DNA of 64,000 bases from Leifsonia sp. Leaf264. GTDB taxonomy: Bacteria; Actinomycetota; Actinomycetes; Actinomycetales; Microbacteriaceae. This document shows, one piece after another, positions 28,372 through 36,722 of the stretch (within the stretch, counting starts at the first letter, position 1; the number at the start of each line of letters is the position of its first letter). The position numbers were made by a program, and so were the translations under genes. The notes beneath the pieces are model-generated. The model searched no databases. It saw nothing but the letters and a program-made list of their open reading frames with translations, and was not told where the DNA came from. The stretch lies in contig NZ_LMMR01000004.1 of NCBI RefSeq assembly GCF_001422325.1, positions 566,208-630,207 of the forward strand, written 5' to 3'.

Positions 28372-29631
28372 ATGTTGTTGACTGCAGCAGCCGACTACGA
28401 CGCGGCCACGGGCGTTAACTCGCTGTGGCTTCTCGTCGCAGCGGCACTCGTTCTTCTCATGACGCCCGGCGTCGCATTCTTCTACGGCGGGATGGTGAAA
28501 GCCAAGAGCGTCATCTCGATGATGATGATGAGCTTCGGCGCCATGGCCCTGGTCGGTGTGCTCTGGGTGCTCTACGGCTACGGACTCGCGTTCGGCACGC
28601 CGCTCATCCCCGGAATCGTCGGCAACCCCTTCGACGGTTCGATCGGACTCGCCAGCCTCCTCGGCATCGGCGATGGCGGCGCGATGGACCCCGACCTGCC
28701 CGGCCTGGCATTCGCCGGCTTCCAGGCCACCTTCGCCATCATCACCGTCGCCCTGATCTCGGGTGCGATCGCAGACCGCGCGAAGTTCGGCGCCTGGATC
28801 GTCTTCGCGGCCGTCTGGGTCACGCTGGTCTACTTCCCCGTCGCCTTCATGGTCTTCAACCTCGCTGAGGGCTGGGCTCCGGTCTGGGGCGTCAACGACT
28901 TCGCCGGTGGCACCGCGGTGCACATCAACGCCGGTGCTGCAGCGCTCGCCCTGGCACTCGTGCTCGGAAAGCGCGTCGGATTCCAGAAGGGCATCCAGAA
29001 GCCGCACAACGTTCCGCTGACGCTGCTCGGTGCCGCGCTCCTCTGGTTCGGCTGGTTCGGCTTCAACGCCGGTTCCGAGGCTGCTGTCGACGGCGTCGCC
29101 GCCATCGCCTGGATCAACACCCTGGCTGCTCCCGCCGCTGCGATCCTCGGCTGGCTCATCGTCGAGAAGATCAAGGATGGCAAGCCCACGGCCATCGGTG
29201 CAGCTTCGGGCGCCGTCGCCGGTCTCGTCGCGATCACCCCGGCCTGTAACATCCTGACGCCGGCCTGGGCCATCGTGCTCGGCATCCTCGCCGGTGGCGT
29301 CTGCGCATTGGCGATCGACCTCAAGTTCAAGCTCGGGTTCGACGACTCTCTCGACGTCGTGGGCATCCACCTCGTCGGCGGCATCATCGGCACGCTCTAC
29401 ATCGGCATCTTCGGCGCCGGCATCGGCCTCATCGACACCGGCTCGTTCGAGCAGCTGTGGAAGCAGTTCGCTGCTGCGGCCGTCGTGCTGGTCTACTCCT
29501 TCGTCATGGCCTTCGCCATCGGTTGGATCATCCAGAAGACCATGGGCTTCCGGATCACCAACGAGGACGAGGTCGCCGGAGTCGACACCATCGTTCACGG
29601 CGAAGAGGGCTACGCGCTCGAGACCGTGTAA
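28372..29631 (+). CDS. amtB: Ammonium transporter
   Basis: This 419-residue Amt/Mep/Rh channel has 11 membrane helices. It conducts ammonium across the membrane as a trimer. Visible are the entry segment MTPGVAFFYGGMVKAKS, the Asp-containing DFAGGTAVHINAGAAAL with the first pore His, and GIHLVGGIIGTL with the second pore His. The C-terminus (FRITNEDEVAGVDTIVHGE) is the regulatory tail that contacts PII proteins. No glnB/glnK follows; a strong terminator does. ATG 28372 has GGGAG upstream; an in-frame upstream ATG at 28336 is possible but less likely. Confidence 0.95.
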   Translation: MLLTAAADYDAATGVNSLWLLVAAALVLLMTPGVAFFYGGMVKAKSVISMMMMSFGAMALVGVLWVLYGYGLAFGTPLIPGIVGNPFDGSIGLASLLGIGDGGAMDPDLPGLAFAGFQATFAIITVALISGAIADRAKFGAWIVFAAVWVTLVYFPVAFMVFNLAEGWAPVWGVNDFAGGTAVHINAGAAALALALVLGKRVGFQKGIQKPHNVPLTLLGAALLWFGWFGFNAGSEAAVDGVAAIAWINTLAAPAAAILGWLIVEKIKDGKPTAIGAASGAVAGLVAITPACNILTPAWAIVLGILAGGVCALAIDLKFKLGFDDSLDVVGIHLVGGIIGTLYIGIFGAGIGLIDTGSFEQLWKQFAAAAVVLVYSFVMAFAIGWIIQKTMGFRITNEDEVAGVDTIVHGEEGYALETV

Positions 29632-29662
29632 CACGGGTCACCGCCACGGAACCTGGCGGTGC

Positions 29663-29695
29663 GGGGCGGTGGGAGAGATCCCACCGCCCCTTTCC
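29663..29695 (+). terminator. Intrinsic terminator after amtB
   Basis: GGGGCGGTGGG/CCCACCGCCCC (29663-29673, 29680-29690) form an 11-bp stem with a 6-nt loop, followed by TTTCC. A weaker hairpin CACCGCC/GGCGGTG precedes it. This explains why amtB is monocistronic. Confidence 0.85.
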
Positions 29696-29731
29696 ATGTT
29701 CGTCCCGTGCCTGCTCGGGCGCACCGACGAA

Positions 29732-30463
29732 TCACACGGTCGAGGTTCCGGAGTCTCCGCCGCCCGACCTCGGGATCGCGACCCAGATCGGCGGATGCGG
29801 AAGCCGCCGCTCCCGGTATAGCCGGAACGCGAAGGGCGCCCACACCATGACGGCGACCCCGAAGCCGACGAGCATCCCGCCGATGGTGTCGGAGATCCAG
29901 TGCGCGCCGAGATACGTGCGACTGAGCATCATCAGGACCGTGTAGACGGAACCGGCCGCCCAGACCCACGTGCGCGCGAAGATGATGCCGAGCGTCGTCG
30001 CGATGAGCGCGGCGTTGGCGCTGTGACCGGACGGGAACGAGCCGAAGTCCGGAGTCACCAGGATGTCGGTGGGTCGCGGCCGGCCGACGACGTTCTTGAT
30101 GACGACCACGACGGTGACACTCGCCACCGCGGCGCAGACGTAGTACAGCGCAGCCCATGGACGCCGCCACAGCAGCAGGCCCGCGATGATCACCGCCGGG
30201 ACCACGACGAGCGAGCCCGTACCACCGCCGATCCAGTTGAAGGCGAGCGCGGGAACAGTCCAGACCGGAGCCCGCGCCTCGACCAGCTCGCCCATCCACT
30301 CGACCTCGAACCCGAACGGCTTGTTGGCTTCCCTGTAGACGATGACGGCGGCGAGCAGCACGACGAGAAGGAGCGCGCACGCGGCGGACACGACCCACCA
30401 CAGGCGCGCTATGCGTACAGGGGACGGGGCGTCCCCATAGTCCACTCCCGTGCCGTCTGTCAT
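29732..30463 (-). CDS. PAP2 superfamily phosphatase (membrane)
   Basis: This 243-residue, six-helix membrane protein has the three acid-phosphatase motifs: KNVVGRPRP, FPSGHSANAAL and SRTYLGAHWISDTIGG (catalytic His residues in the second and third). Such enzymes dephosphorylate lipid phosphates such as phosphatidate or undecaprenyl diphosphate. The ATG at 30463 follows a minus-strand -10 TACGAT by 6 nt. It is divergent from a DUF1206 gene; a second PAP2 gene lies on the far side of that gene. Confidence 0.9.
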   Translation of the reverse strand: MTDGTGVDYGDAPSPVRIARLWWVVSAACALLLVVLLAAVIVYREANKPFGFEVEWMGELVEARAPVWTVPALAFNWIGGGTGSLVVVPAVIIAGLLLWRRPWAALYYVCAAVASVTVVVVIKNVVGRPRPTDILVTPDFGSFPSGHSANAALIATTLGIIFARTWVWAAGSVYTVLMMLSRTYLGAHWISDTIGGMLVGFGVAVMVWAPFAFRLYRERRLPHPPIWVAIPRSGGGDSGTSTV

Positions 30464-30469
30464 CCCCCG

Positions 30470-30498
30470 ATCGTAGAGTTCACGCCCGCCACTATGCT
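30470..30498. promoter_or_regulatory. Interlocked divergent promoters of PAP2 and DUF1206 genes
   Basis: The minus-strand -10 TACGAT (30470-30475) and plus-strand -10 TATGCT (30493-30498) are exactly 17 bp apart, so each hexamer lies where the other promoter's -35 would be. Each is followed by a start codon after 6 or 7 nt, predicting leaderless mRNAs. Confidence 0.45.
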
Positions 30499-30505
30499 GA
30501 GCGCG

Positions 30506-31318
30506 ATGAGCACAACACCCAAGCGAGCGGCGCGAACCGCCAAGGACAGCACAGTGATGCACGTGCTCGCTCGTGCAGGATTCGCAGCGAGCGGGGTCAT
30601 CCACATCCTCATCGGGTTCATCGCCATCGCCGTGGCGACGGGTGCGGGAGGTGGCCGGGAGGCCGATCAATCGGGCGCGCTCGAGCAGCTGGGGAATGCG
30701 CCGGGCGGCCTCTTCCTCCTGTGGGCGGTCGCTGTCGGCCTCGCCGCGCTCGGCATCTGGCTCGTCCTCGACGCCTTCCTCGAGCGGTCGTTCGAGAGCA
30801 CGGGCAAACGCGCGGCGCATATCGTGCAGAACCTGGCCAAGGGCATCGCCTACCTCGCGCTGGCCTTCACGGCGACAGTCTTCGCGATCGGTGGTTCGAC
30901 GAGTTCGGCGGAGTCCACCAGTCAGCTCGGGGCGAATCTGATGTCGAGCCCGGTCGGGGTGATCGTCGTCGTGCTGATCGGGCTGGTGCTGCTCGGCGTG
31001 GGCGGATACCTGGTGTACAAGGGCGCATCCCGCGGCTTCGAGCGCGACATCACGGTGCCGTCGGATCCTGCCGGGCACGCTGTCCGCATCCTCGGCGTCG
31101 TCGGCTACGTCGCCCGCGGGGTGGCGCTCGGAGCGGTGGGAGTGCTGTTCCTGGTCGCGGCCGCCACGCATGATCCCGACAAGGCGACGGGACTCGACGG
31201 GGCGCTGAAGGCGTTCGTCGGACTGCCGTTCGGGGTGGCTGTGCTCATCGTCATCGGCGTGGGCTGGATCGCCTACGGCATCTACGCCTTCTTCCGGGCG
31301 CGGTTCGCGCGACTCTGA
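30506..31318 (+). CDS. DUF1206 family membrane protein
   Basis: This 270-residue protein consists of three tandem DUF1206 units, each a pair of membrane helices opening with a Gly/Arg motif: LARAGFAASGVIHILIGF, NLAKGIAYLALAF and VVGYVARGVALGAVGVLFL. Function unknown. The ATG at 30506 is chosen over one 12 bp upstream because a -10 TATGCT ends 7 nt before it. It lies between two minus-strand PAP2 phosphatases. Confidence 0.85.
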   Translation: MSTTPKRAARTAKDSTVMHVLARAGFAASGVIHILIGFIAIAVATGAGGGREADQSGALEQLGNAPGGLFLLWAVAVGLAALGIWLVLDAFLERSFESTGKRAAHIVQNLAKGIAYLALAFTATVFAIGGSTSSAESTSQLGANLMSSPVGVIVVVLIGLVLLGVGGYLVYKGASRGFERDITVPSDPAGHAVRILGVVGYVARGVALGAVGVLFLVAAATHDPDKATGLDGALKAFVGLPFGVAVLIVIGVGWIAYGIYAFFRARFARL

Positions 31319-31364
31319 GTCCACCGCATCCGTCTGTCGGCCCGTCTGTCGGTGACAGGAGGGC

Positions 31365-32108
31365 TCAGGCTCCGGGCGGCTCCACCCGCACGGTCCGCCA
31401 GGTGTCGGTCGCGATCACAGCACCGAGCACGACGAACGAGAGCGAGAGCGAGGCGAGCACGTCGGTCGGCCAGTGGTACCCCAGGTACACGCGGCACGAT
31501 CCTGCGGCCAGTACGAAGACGACGACGACGACGAGAGCCACGACTGCCGAGATCGGGGAGCGGCGGCGGGAGAACACCAGGTACGTCGTGATGAGCAGGA
31601 AGTCCGTCGCTCCCATGACGTGACCGGACGGGAACGATGGCGTGTGGTCGATCTCGAGGAGCATCGAGCTGATCGGGGGCCGATCGCGGTCGATGACCGG
31701 TGCGAGGATCTGCACGATCGCCACGCCGAGGATCATCCCGCCGGCGAGAAGGAGCGGGCGCCAGGCGTGCTTGGCCGCGAAGCCCCACCAGACAGTCGTC
31801 ACGAGCACGATGACGGGCATCGCGATGGGTCCGAACACCGTCGCGACGACAGCCATGACCACGGTCAATGCGGGGGAGCGCAATCCCTCCAGCCAGGCTT
31901 GGACGGGTTCGTCGATGGCCGACAACCCATCGCTCTCGCTCACCGAGTCGAGGATGACGAGGAACGCAACCAGCCCGACCGCGGCGAGCGCGGCGGCCAC
32001 GATGTAGAGGTTGCGCCTCGCGGGCGCCGGCACAGTTCGCACCTCGACGATGAACTTCTCGTGGAAGCGACGCAATGCCCCGGGCTCGTCCGTCTCGGTC
32101 TTGGTCAC
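31365..32108 (-). CDS. PAP2 superfamily phosphatase (membrane), second copy
   Basis: This 247-residue protein has six membrane helices. The motifs are VIDRDRPP (motif 1, with the usual leading Lys not obvious), FPSGHVMGATDFL and CRVYLGYHWPTDVLAS with catalytic His residues. It is clearly diverged from the PAP2 protein at 29732, so not a recent duplication. The GTG start has GGAGG upstream at suitable spacing. Likely a lipid-phosphate phosphatase; the substrate is unknown. Confidence 0.88.
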   Translation of the reverse strand: MTKTETDEPGALRRFHEKFIVEVRTVPAPARRNLYIVAAALAAVGLVAFLVILDSVSESDGLSAIDEPVQAWLEGLRSPALTVVMAVVATVFGPIAMPVIVLVTTVWWGFAAKHAWRPLLLAGGMILGVAIVQILAPVIDRDRPPISSMLLEIDHTPSFPSGHVMGATDFLLITTYLVFSRRRSPISAVVALVVVVVFVLAAGSCRVYLGYHWPTDVLASLSLSFVVLGAVIATDTWRTVRVEPPGA

Positions 32109-32202
32109 CGACAGCCTCCATCTCCGGCGCCGCGTGGCGCCCTCTCACCGTAGTGCGATCCGGCTCGGCGACGGATGCGGCCGCAGGCGGGTTAAAGACG
32201 AA

Positions 32203-32223
32203 ACCCCCCGGCAAGCCGAGGGT
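32203..32223 (-). terminator. Terminator of tRNA-Val(CAC)
   Basis: On the minus strand ACCCTCGGC-TT-GCCGGGGGGT forms a short GC-rich stem, followed by TTTCGTCTTTAA. It lies just downstream of the tRNA 3' end (32233). Confidence 0.7.
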
Positions 32224-32232
32224 GAACTGCAG

Positions 32233-32305
32233 TGGGCGATACCGGACTCGAACCGATGACCTCTTCCGTGTGAAGGAAGCGCGCTACCAACTGCGCCAAT
32301 CGCCC
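32233..32305 (-). tRNA. tRNA-Val (anticodon CAC)
   Basis: This 73-nt cloverleaf has acceptor GGGCGAT/ATCGCCC with discriminator A, D-arm GCGC, anticodon stem CTTCC/GGAAG with loop TTCACAC (anticodon CAC), and a T-arm with GGTTCGAGTCC. CCA is not encoded. It is on the opposite strand to the other three tRNAs and nearly identical in its arms to tRNA-Val(GAC) at 32743. Confidence 0.96.
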
Positions 32306-32520
32306 ATCGCGACGTGGTCTCCCGTGCCGCGGATACCGATACTAGCCGACGGACGGGGGCCGACGCACATCGACGCACGCGGGGCGATCGCGTGCAGCAT
32401 CCGTTGAAGGGATTCTCAGCTTGGACACGCCCGGAGCCTGCTCGTTTTGTATGCGGCGACGGTTTCGGTTATTGTCGTTCTTGTTGCAGAAATGCAGCGC
32501 GAGGTTGCGAGAGCAGCTTT

Positions 32521-32592
32521 GCGGATGTGGCGCAGTGGTAGCGCATCACCTTGCCAAGGTGAGGGTCGCGAGTTCGAATCTCGTCATCCGCT
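32521..32592 (+). tRNA. tRNA-Gly (anticodon GCC)
   Basis: The acceptor is GCGGATG/CATCCGC with discriminator T, the D-loop has AGTGGTA, the anticodon stem is TCACC/GGTGA with loop TTGCCAA (anticodon GCC), and the T-arm has AGTTCGAATCT. 72 nt, CCA not encoded. First of three plus-strand tRNAs. Confidence 0.96.
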
Positions 32593-32643
32593 CGAAAAGG
32601 ATCGGGCGAAAACCCGGTTCATTTTCATGGAGTGAACCCGCAC

Positions 32644-32714
32644 GGTGGATTGGCCGAGAGGCGAGGCAGCGGCCTGCAAAGCCGTATACACGGGTTCGAA
32701 TCCCGTATCCACCT
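32644..32714 (+). tRNA. tRNA-Cys (anticodon GCA)
   Basis: The acceptor is GGTGGAT/ATCCACC with discriminator T and genomically encoded CCA at 32715-32717. The anticodon loop is CTGCAAA (anticodon GCA) and the T-arm GGGTTCGAATCCC. It lies 51 nt after tRNA-Gly and is probably co-transcribed. Confidence 0.95.
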
Positions 32715-32742
32715 CCAAGTTGAGATCGCAGATCCCAGCCTT

Positions 32743-32814
32743 GGGCGATTGGCGCAGCGGTAGCGCGCTTCCCTGACACGGAAGAGGTCACTGGTTCGAT
32801 CCCAGTATCGCCCA
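32743..32814 (+). tRNA. tRNA-Val (anticodon GAC)
   Basis: The acceptor is GGGCGAT/ATCGCCC with discriminator A, the anticodon stem CTTCC/GGAAG with loop CTGACAC (anticodon GAC), and the T-arm TGGTTCGATCCCA. 72 nt, CCA not encoded. Last of the plus-strand tRNA operon, followed at once by a terminator. Confidence 0.96.
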
Positions 32815-32821
32815 CACACAG

Positions 32822-32848
32822 AAAGCCCTCGGTTCGCCGGGGGCTTTT
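32822..32848 (+). terminator. Intrinsic terminator of the tRNA operon
   Basis: AAAGCCCTCGG-TTCG-CCGGGGGCTTTT is an 11-bp stem with a stable TTCG loop and T-run. Its last T-run is also the first base block of the 22-bp tandem repeat that follows. Confidence 0.9.
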
Positions 32849-32909
32849 CGCATCCCATCGGACTTGTTTTCGCATCCCATCGGACTTGTTTTCGCATCCC
32901 ATCGGCCTG
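32845..32909. repeat. Three tandem copies of a 22-bp unit
   Basis: The unit is TTTTCGCATCCCATCGGACT plus TG. Copies 1 and 2 (32845-32866, 32867-32888) are identical. Copy 3 (32889-32909) differs near its end (GGCCTG). The array starts inside the T-run of the tRNA-operon terminator and lies in non-coding sequence. Confidence 0.9.
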
Positions 32910-33042
32910 TCGGAGTCGAATCACGCGATGTGGGTGATGCCCGAGTCTCCCCGTCGTCGCAGACTCGTGGCGAGCGTCGCGCCAGCGGCGGATCATCGAT
33001 GGCTGTCCGCCGTTGGGCGGGCTGGATGACGGGAGGGCCGTG

Positions 33043-33570
33043 ATGGCCGATCAGACCTACGTCGCGATAGCGGCGCAGTACGCGAGTGAAGACGAGGCCG
33101 TGGCCGATTTCGATCGGATCCAGGCGCACTTCAAGGACACCGACAAGAAGGAGTCGTTCGACGCCGCAGTGGTGCAGCGCGGACTGGACGGCAAGCTCAC
33201 GATCCCGAAGCGCGGCGACAGTGCCAAGCACCACGGCACGCGCAAGGGCCTGGGCATCGGACTCGCCAGCGGCCTGGTCGTCGCTCTCTTCCCCGCGGTC
33301 GCGGTCGGCGGAGCACTGCTGGTCGCGGGAGGCAGCGGAGCCGGCATCGGAGCCATCGCCAGCCACTTCGCCAAGAAGACCCCGTCGAAGGACCTCGAGG
33401 CGATCAGCGAGACACTGGATGCCGGAAGCGCCGGAGTCGTCATCGTCGTCGACCCGGCGGACAGCGACGAGGTCGAGAAGCTGCTGGAGCACGCGACGAG
33501 GGTGACCAAGAAGGACCTCGACGTCGATGACAAGCAGCTCGACGAGGACCTCGAAGGCCTGTACGAGTAG
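33043..33570 (+). CDS. DUF1269-like protein with Gly/Ala membrane segment
   Basis: This 175-residue protein has an N-terminal alpha/beta part (TYVAIAAQYASEDEAVADFDRIQAHFK), a Gly/Ala-rich hydrophobic segment of about 45 residues in the middle (LGIGLASGLVVALFPAVAVGGALLVAGG), and a C-terminal part with VVIVVDPADSDEVEKLL. This is the pattern of DUF1269 proteins, often called membrane or stress proteins. ATG 33043 is preceded by GGGAGG. A terminator follows, so it is a single-gene unit. Function unknown. Confidence 0.75.
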   Translation: MADQTYVAIAAQYASEDEAVADFDRIQAHFKDTDKKESFDAAVVQRGLDGKLTIPKRGDSAKHHGTRKGLGIGLASGLVVALFPAVAVGGALLVAGGSGAGIGAIASHFAKKTPSKDLEAISETLDAGSAGVVIVVDPADSDEVEKLLEHATRVTKKDLDVDDKQLDEDLEGLYE

Positions 33571-33590
33571 ACGCACCGACATTGGTGACT

Positions 33591-33616
33591 GAGACCCCCG
33601 GCGTGCCGGGGGTCTC
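33591..33616 (+). terminator. Terminator after the DUF1269-like gene
   Basis: GAGACCCCCG-GCGTGC-CGGGGGTCTC is a perfect 10-bp stem 20 nt after the stop. The remaining bases up to 33791 show no gene or motif I can name. Confidence 0.8.
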
Positions 33617-33791
33617 CGTGCGTCACGGTGGATTCGGCCGATCCACGACCCACCCCGAGCGGGGGCGAGTCGTGCTGCATCCGCCGTCGGCACGCTGACA
33701 TAGACTGACGTCCGCGAGCCGCCAGCTCGATCCATCCCCGCACCGAGGCGGTGGAGGCTGAGGCGCTCGGCTTCAGGCTTGGAGGGCACGG

Positions 33792-36722
33792 ATGGCGGGC
33801 TTCGCGTCGTGGCTGTTCGGGCTTCCCGCGCAACAACCGGCCGAGTACCGGCGGCTCATGCGCATCCGTCGTCGGGTCTACACGCCGATCGCGAAACTGA
33901 AGGCCGAGATCGTGCGCTCGGCCGAGCCGATTCCGTTCGAGGAACTCGACCGCTCGGCGTTCACGCCGTTGCGACCGGGCACCCACTGGGGCAAGGTGTT
34001 CGACTGCGCCTGGCTTCGGATCACCGGCGAGGTGCCCCACGGTGCCGAGAACGCTGTCGTTCTCCTGGGCATCCGCGGCGAGGGGCTCATCCACTCCGCC
34101 GATGGCGAGCTGCTCGACTCCGTGAGCACGGTGTTCCAGCAGGGCGACCTGCCGCAGAGCGGCGGGCAGTACCGCCCCGTGCGCAACGTCGACCTCGGCT
34201 CCGGCAGCATCGAGCTGTACGCGGACGTGACCTACAACGGTTGGATCCTGTACGAGGTCGGCCGAGCGGTCTACCACGGCGCGCAGCTGGCGACTCGCGA
34301 CGACGAGGCCTACGACCTCTACTACGACTACCTCACGCTCCTGGTCCTCGCCGGGGCCACCGAGGACGCCGCGCTCGAGGCGGAACTGCGCCGAGCCCTC
34401 CGGGACGCCTACGCCTGTTTCGAGGACGACGACCTGGCCGGGGCGCGAGATCTCCTCGCCGCACAGCTGAGCAAGCCGTCGACGAGCGATTTCGTCTACA
34501 GCGCTGTCGGTCACGGACACCTCGACATGGCCTGGCTCTGGCCGCTGCGCGAGACCAGGCGCAAGTCGGCCCGCACCTACGTGCGCGCGCTGAACACGAT
34601 CGACCGGCGCGACGACTACATCTACGGCACCAGCCAGCCGCAGCAGATGGCGTGGATGAAGGAACGGCATCCGGCACTCTTCGAACGGATGCGGCAGGCC
34701 GTCGCCTCGGGACGCATGGAGCTGCAGGGCTCGTTCTGGGTGGAGCCCGACACGAACCTGCCGTCGGGGGAGTCGCTGGTGCGCCAGGCGACCGTCGGAC
34801 GGCGTTTCCTCCAGGAGGAGTTCGGGCTCAGCGACGAGCAGTTGCGACTGTGCTGGCTGCCTGACACGTTCGGCTACAACGGGAACCTGCCGCAGATCCT
34901 CCGCGGGGCCGGCATGGACTGGTTCCAGACCATCAAGCTGGCCTGGAACAAGGTCAACGACTTCCCGCACCGCACCTTCCACTGGGAGGGCATCGACGGC
35001 TCCAGCGTGCTGGTGCACATGCCGCCGGAGGGCGACTACAACAGCCGCGGAGCCGCCGACAACCTGCTCACCGGCCTGGCGAAGTACCCCGAGCGTGCGC
35101 TGAACACCGCGCTGCTCGTCTACGGCTCAGGCGATGGCGGCGGCGGACCGAACGAGATCCATCACGAGGTGACCCGCCGCGAGCAGAGCCTGCGCGGGCT
35201 TCCGCAGGTGGAGTACTCCTCGGCCGGCGACTTCTTCCGTGCGCTGGAGCAGCGTGACATCGCCCACACCCATGTCGGTGAGCTCTACCTCGAAACACAT
35301 CAGGGCACGTACACGACGCAGGCCCAGATCAAGCGGCACAACCGCATCGTGGAGCGAAAGCTGCACGAGGTGGAGGCGTTGGCAGTGCTCGCCGGCGACG
35401 ACAGCCGGCCCGTGCTCGAGCAGCACTGGCGCGAGGTGCTGCTCAACCAGTTCCACGACATCATCCCCGGCTCGTCCATCGAACGCGTGAACCGCGAGGC
35501 CATCGCCACCTACGAGCGCATCGAGCGCGAGCTCGACTCCTACGCCGATGACCTCATCGCTCGGCTTCCGAGCGATGCCGGAACAGCCACAGCACTGAAT
35601 CTCACGAGCCATCCGCGTGACGAACACATCAAGGTCGCCGGCGCCTGGCACCGCGCGGTGGTGCCGCCCTATGCCACCGCGGCACTCGAGCCGGACGGAC
35701 GGTTCCCCGAGCTGGCCTTCACCGCCGACACCCTGAGCAACGGCATCCTGACCCTTCGATTCGACGACACCGGAACCATCGTGTCGTGTCTCGACGGCAG
35801 CGGAGCCGAGCATGCCGGCGATGGCCTCAACAGGCTGGTGGTGCACAAGGACCCGTACGTCTGGCCGTTCAACGCCTGGGACATCAACGCCGACTACGTG
35901 AAGAAGGCTCCGCGCGTGCTGACCGTGACGAGGGTCGAGAGCTTCGTCGACGGCGCCACGGTGGTGCGGCGCCAGCTCTACCGGGGCGGTTCCGTGACGG
36001 TCGAACAACGGGTCGTGCTCGAGGCCGGCAGCGACGTCGTGCGGTTCGAGACCGTCGTCGACTGGCAGGAGAAGCACCGGATGCTGCGAGCCGAGTTCCG
36101 TCCCGACCACTACGGTGACGCAGTCAGGTGCGAGATCCAGTTCGGTCACATCGAGCGCGTGACCACCGAGCGCGACTCGGTGGAGAAGGCCCAGTTCGAG
36201 GTCTGCGCGCACAAGTGGATCGCGACGGAGGACGCGACAGGCGGCTTCGCCCTGCTGAACGACAGCAAGTACGGGCACCGTGCCAAGAACGGCCTGCTGA
36301 GCATCAACCTGCTGCGGTCGCCGACCTTCCCGGACAAGACCGCCGACCGTGGCAGGCACCGCTTCACCTACGCGTTCTGCCCGTTCGACACCGGCGATCT
36401 CGCCAAGGTCGTGCGCGAGGGCTACAAGCTCAACAACCCGCTGCGAATCACGGATGGCGTGCACCTCGACAGCCTGGCGACAGTCGCCGACGGCGGAGTC
36501 GTGCTCGAGACCGTGAAGCGGGCGGAGCAGGGCGACGGGGTCGTCCTGCGGCTCTACGAGAGCCTCGGACGAGCCACTACAACGGCCGTGCGAGTGAGTC
36601 TGCCGTACGGCGCCGCGCACGAGACCGACCTGCTCGAGCGCCCGCTGTCGACCGCCGACCTCGAGAGGCTCGAGTTCCGCCCGTTCGAGATCAAGACGAT
36701 CCTTCTGGAGACAGCCGAATGA
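33792..36722 (+). CDS. Glycoside hydrolase family 38 alpha-mannosidase
   Basis: This 976-residue protein has an N-terminal beta domain (about 1-230), then the GH38 catalytic barrel with zinc ligands His243 and Asp245 in GHGHLDMAW and nucleophile Asp358 in WLPDTFGYNG, the three-helix middle domain (NQFHDIIPGSSI) and C-terminal beta-sandwich domains. It would release alpha-linked mannose from glycans. No signal peptide, so it acts in the cytoplasm on imported oligosaccharides. The downstream transporter gene overlaps its stop by 4 bp, supporting a mannoside uptake and breakdown operon. Confidence 0.93.
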   Translation: MAGFASWLFGLPAQQPAEYRRLMRIRRRVYTPIAKLKAEIVRSAEPIPFEELDRSAFTPLRPGTHWGKVFDCAWLRITGEVPHGAENAVVLLGIRGEGLIHSADGELLDSVSTVFQQGDLPQSGGQYRPVRNVDLGSGSIELYADVTYNGWILYEVGRAVYHGAQLATRDDEAYDLYYDYLTLLVLAGATEDAALEAELRRALRDAYACFEDDDLAGARDLLAAQLSKPSTSDFVYSAVGHGHLDMAWLWPLRETRRKSARTYVRALNTIDRRDDYIYGTSQPQQMAWMKERHPALFERMRQAVASGRMELQGSFWVEPDTNLPSGESLVRQATVGRRFLQEEFGLSDEQLRLCWLPDTFGYNGNLPQILRGAGMDWFQTIKLAWNKVNDFPHRTFHWEGIDGSSVLVHMPPEGDYNSRGAADNLLTGLAKYPERALNTALLVYGSGDGGGGPNEIHHEVTRREQSLRGLPQVEYSSAGDFFRALEQRDIAHTHVGELYLETHQGTYTTQAQIKRHNRIVERKLHEVEALAVLAGDDSRPVLEQHWREVLLNQFHDIIPGSSIERVNREAIATYERIERELDSYADDLIARLPSDAGTATALNLTSHPRDEHIKVAGAWHRAVVPPYATAALEPDGRFPELAFTADTLSNGILTLRFDDTGTIVSCLDGSGAEHAGDGLNRLVVHKDPYVWPFNAWDINADYVKKAPRVLTVTRVESFVDGATVVRRQLYRGGSVTVEQRVVLEAGSDVVRFETVVDWQEKHRMLRAEFRPDHYGDAVRCEIQFGHIERVTTERDSVEKAQFEVCAHKWIATEDATGGFALLNDSKYGHRAKNGLLSINLLRSPTFPDKTADRGRHRFTYAFCPFDTGDLAKVVREGYKLNNPLRITDGVHLDSLATVADGGVVLETVKRAEQGDGVVLRLYESLGRATTTAVRVSLPYGAAHETDLLERPLSTADLERLEFRPFEIKTILLETAE

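Larger units (their letters stand above)
32109..32520. other. Region without protein genes, holding tRNA-Val(CAC)
   Basis: Apart from the minus-strand tRNA-Val, its terminator, and a stretch upstream of tRNA-Gly that must hold the plus-strand tRNA promoter (T-rich 32446-32484), I see no coding potential or repeat here. Confidence 0.5.

Noticed and set aside
29732-32108. The two PAP2 genes as a duplicated segment
   Set aside because: The proteins differ strongly outside the three active-site motifs and the nucleotide sequences show no extended repeat.
32845-32909. CRISPR array
   Set aside because: The 22-bp units are directly tandem with no spacers, only three copies are present, and no cas genes are seen.
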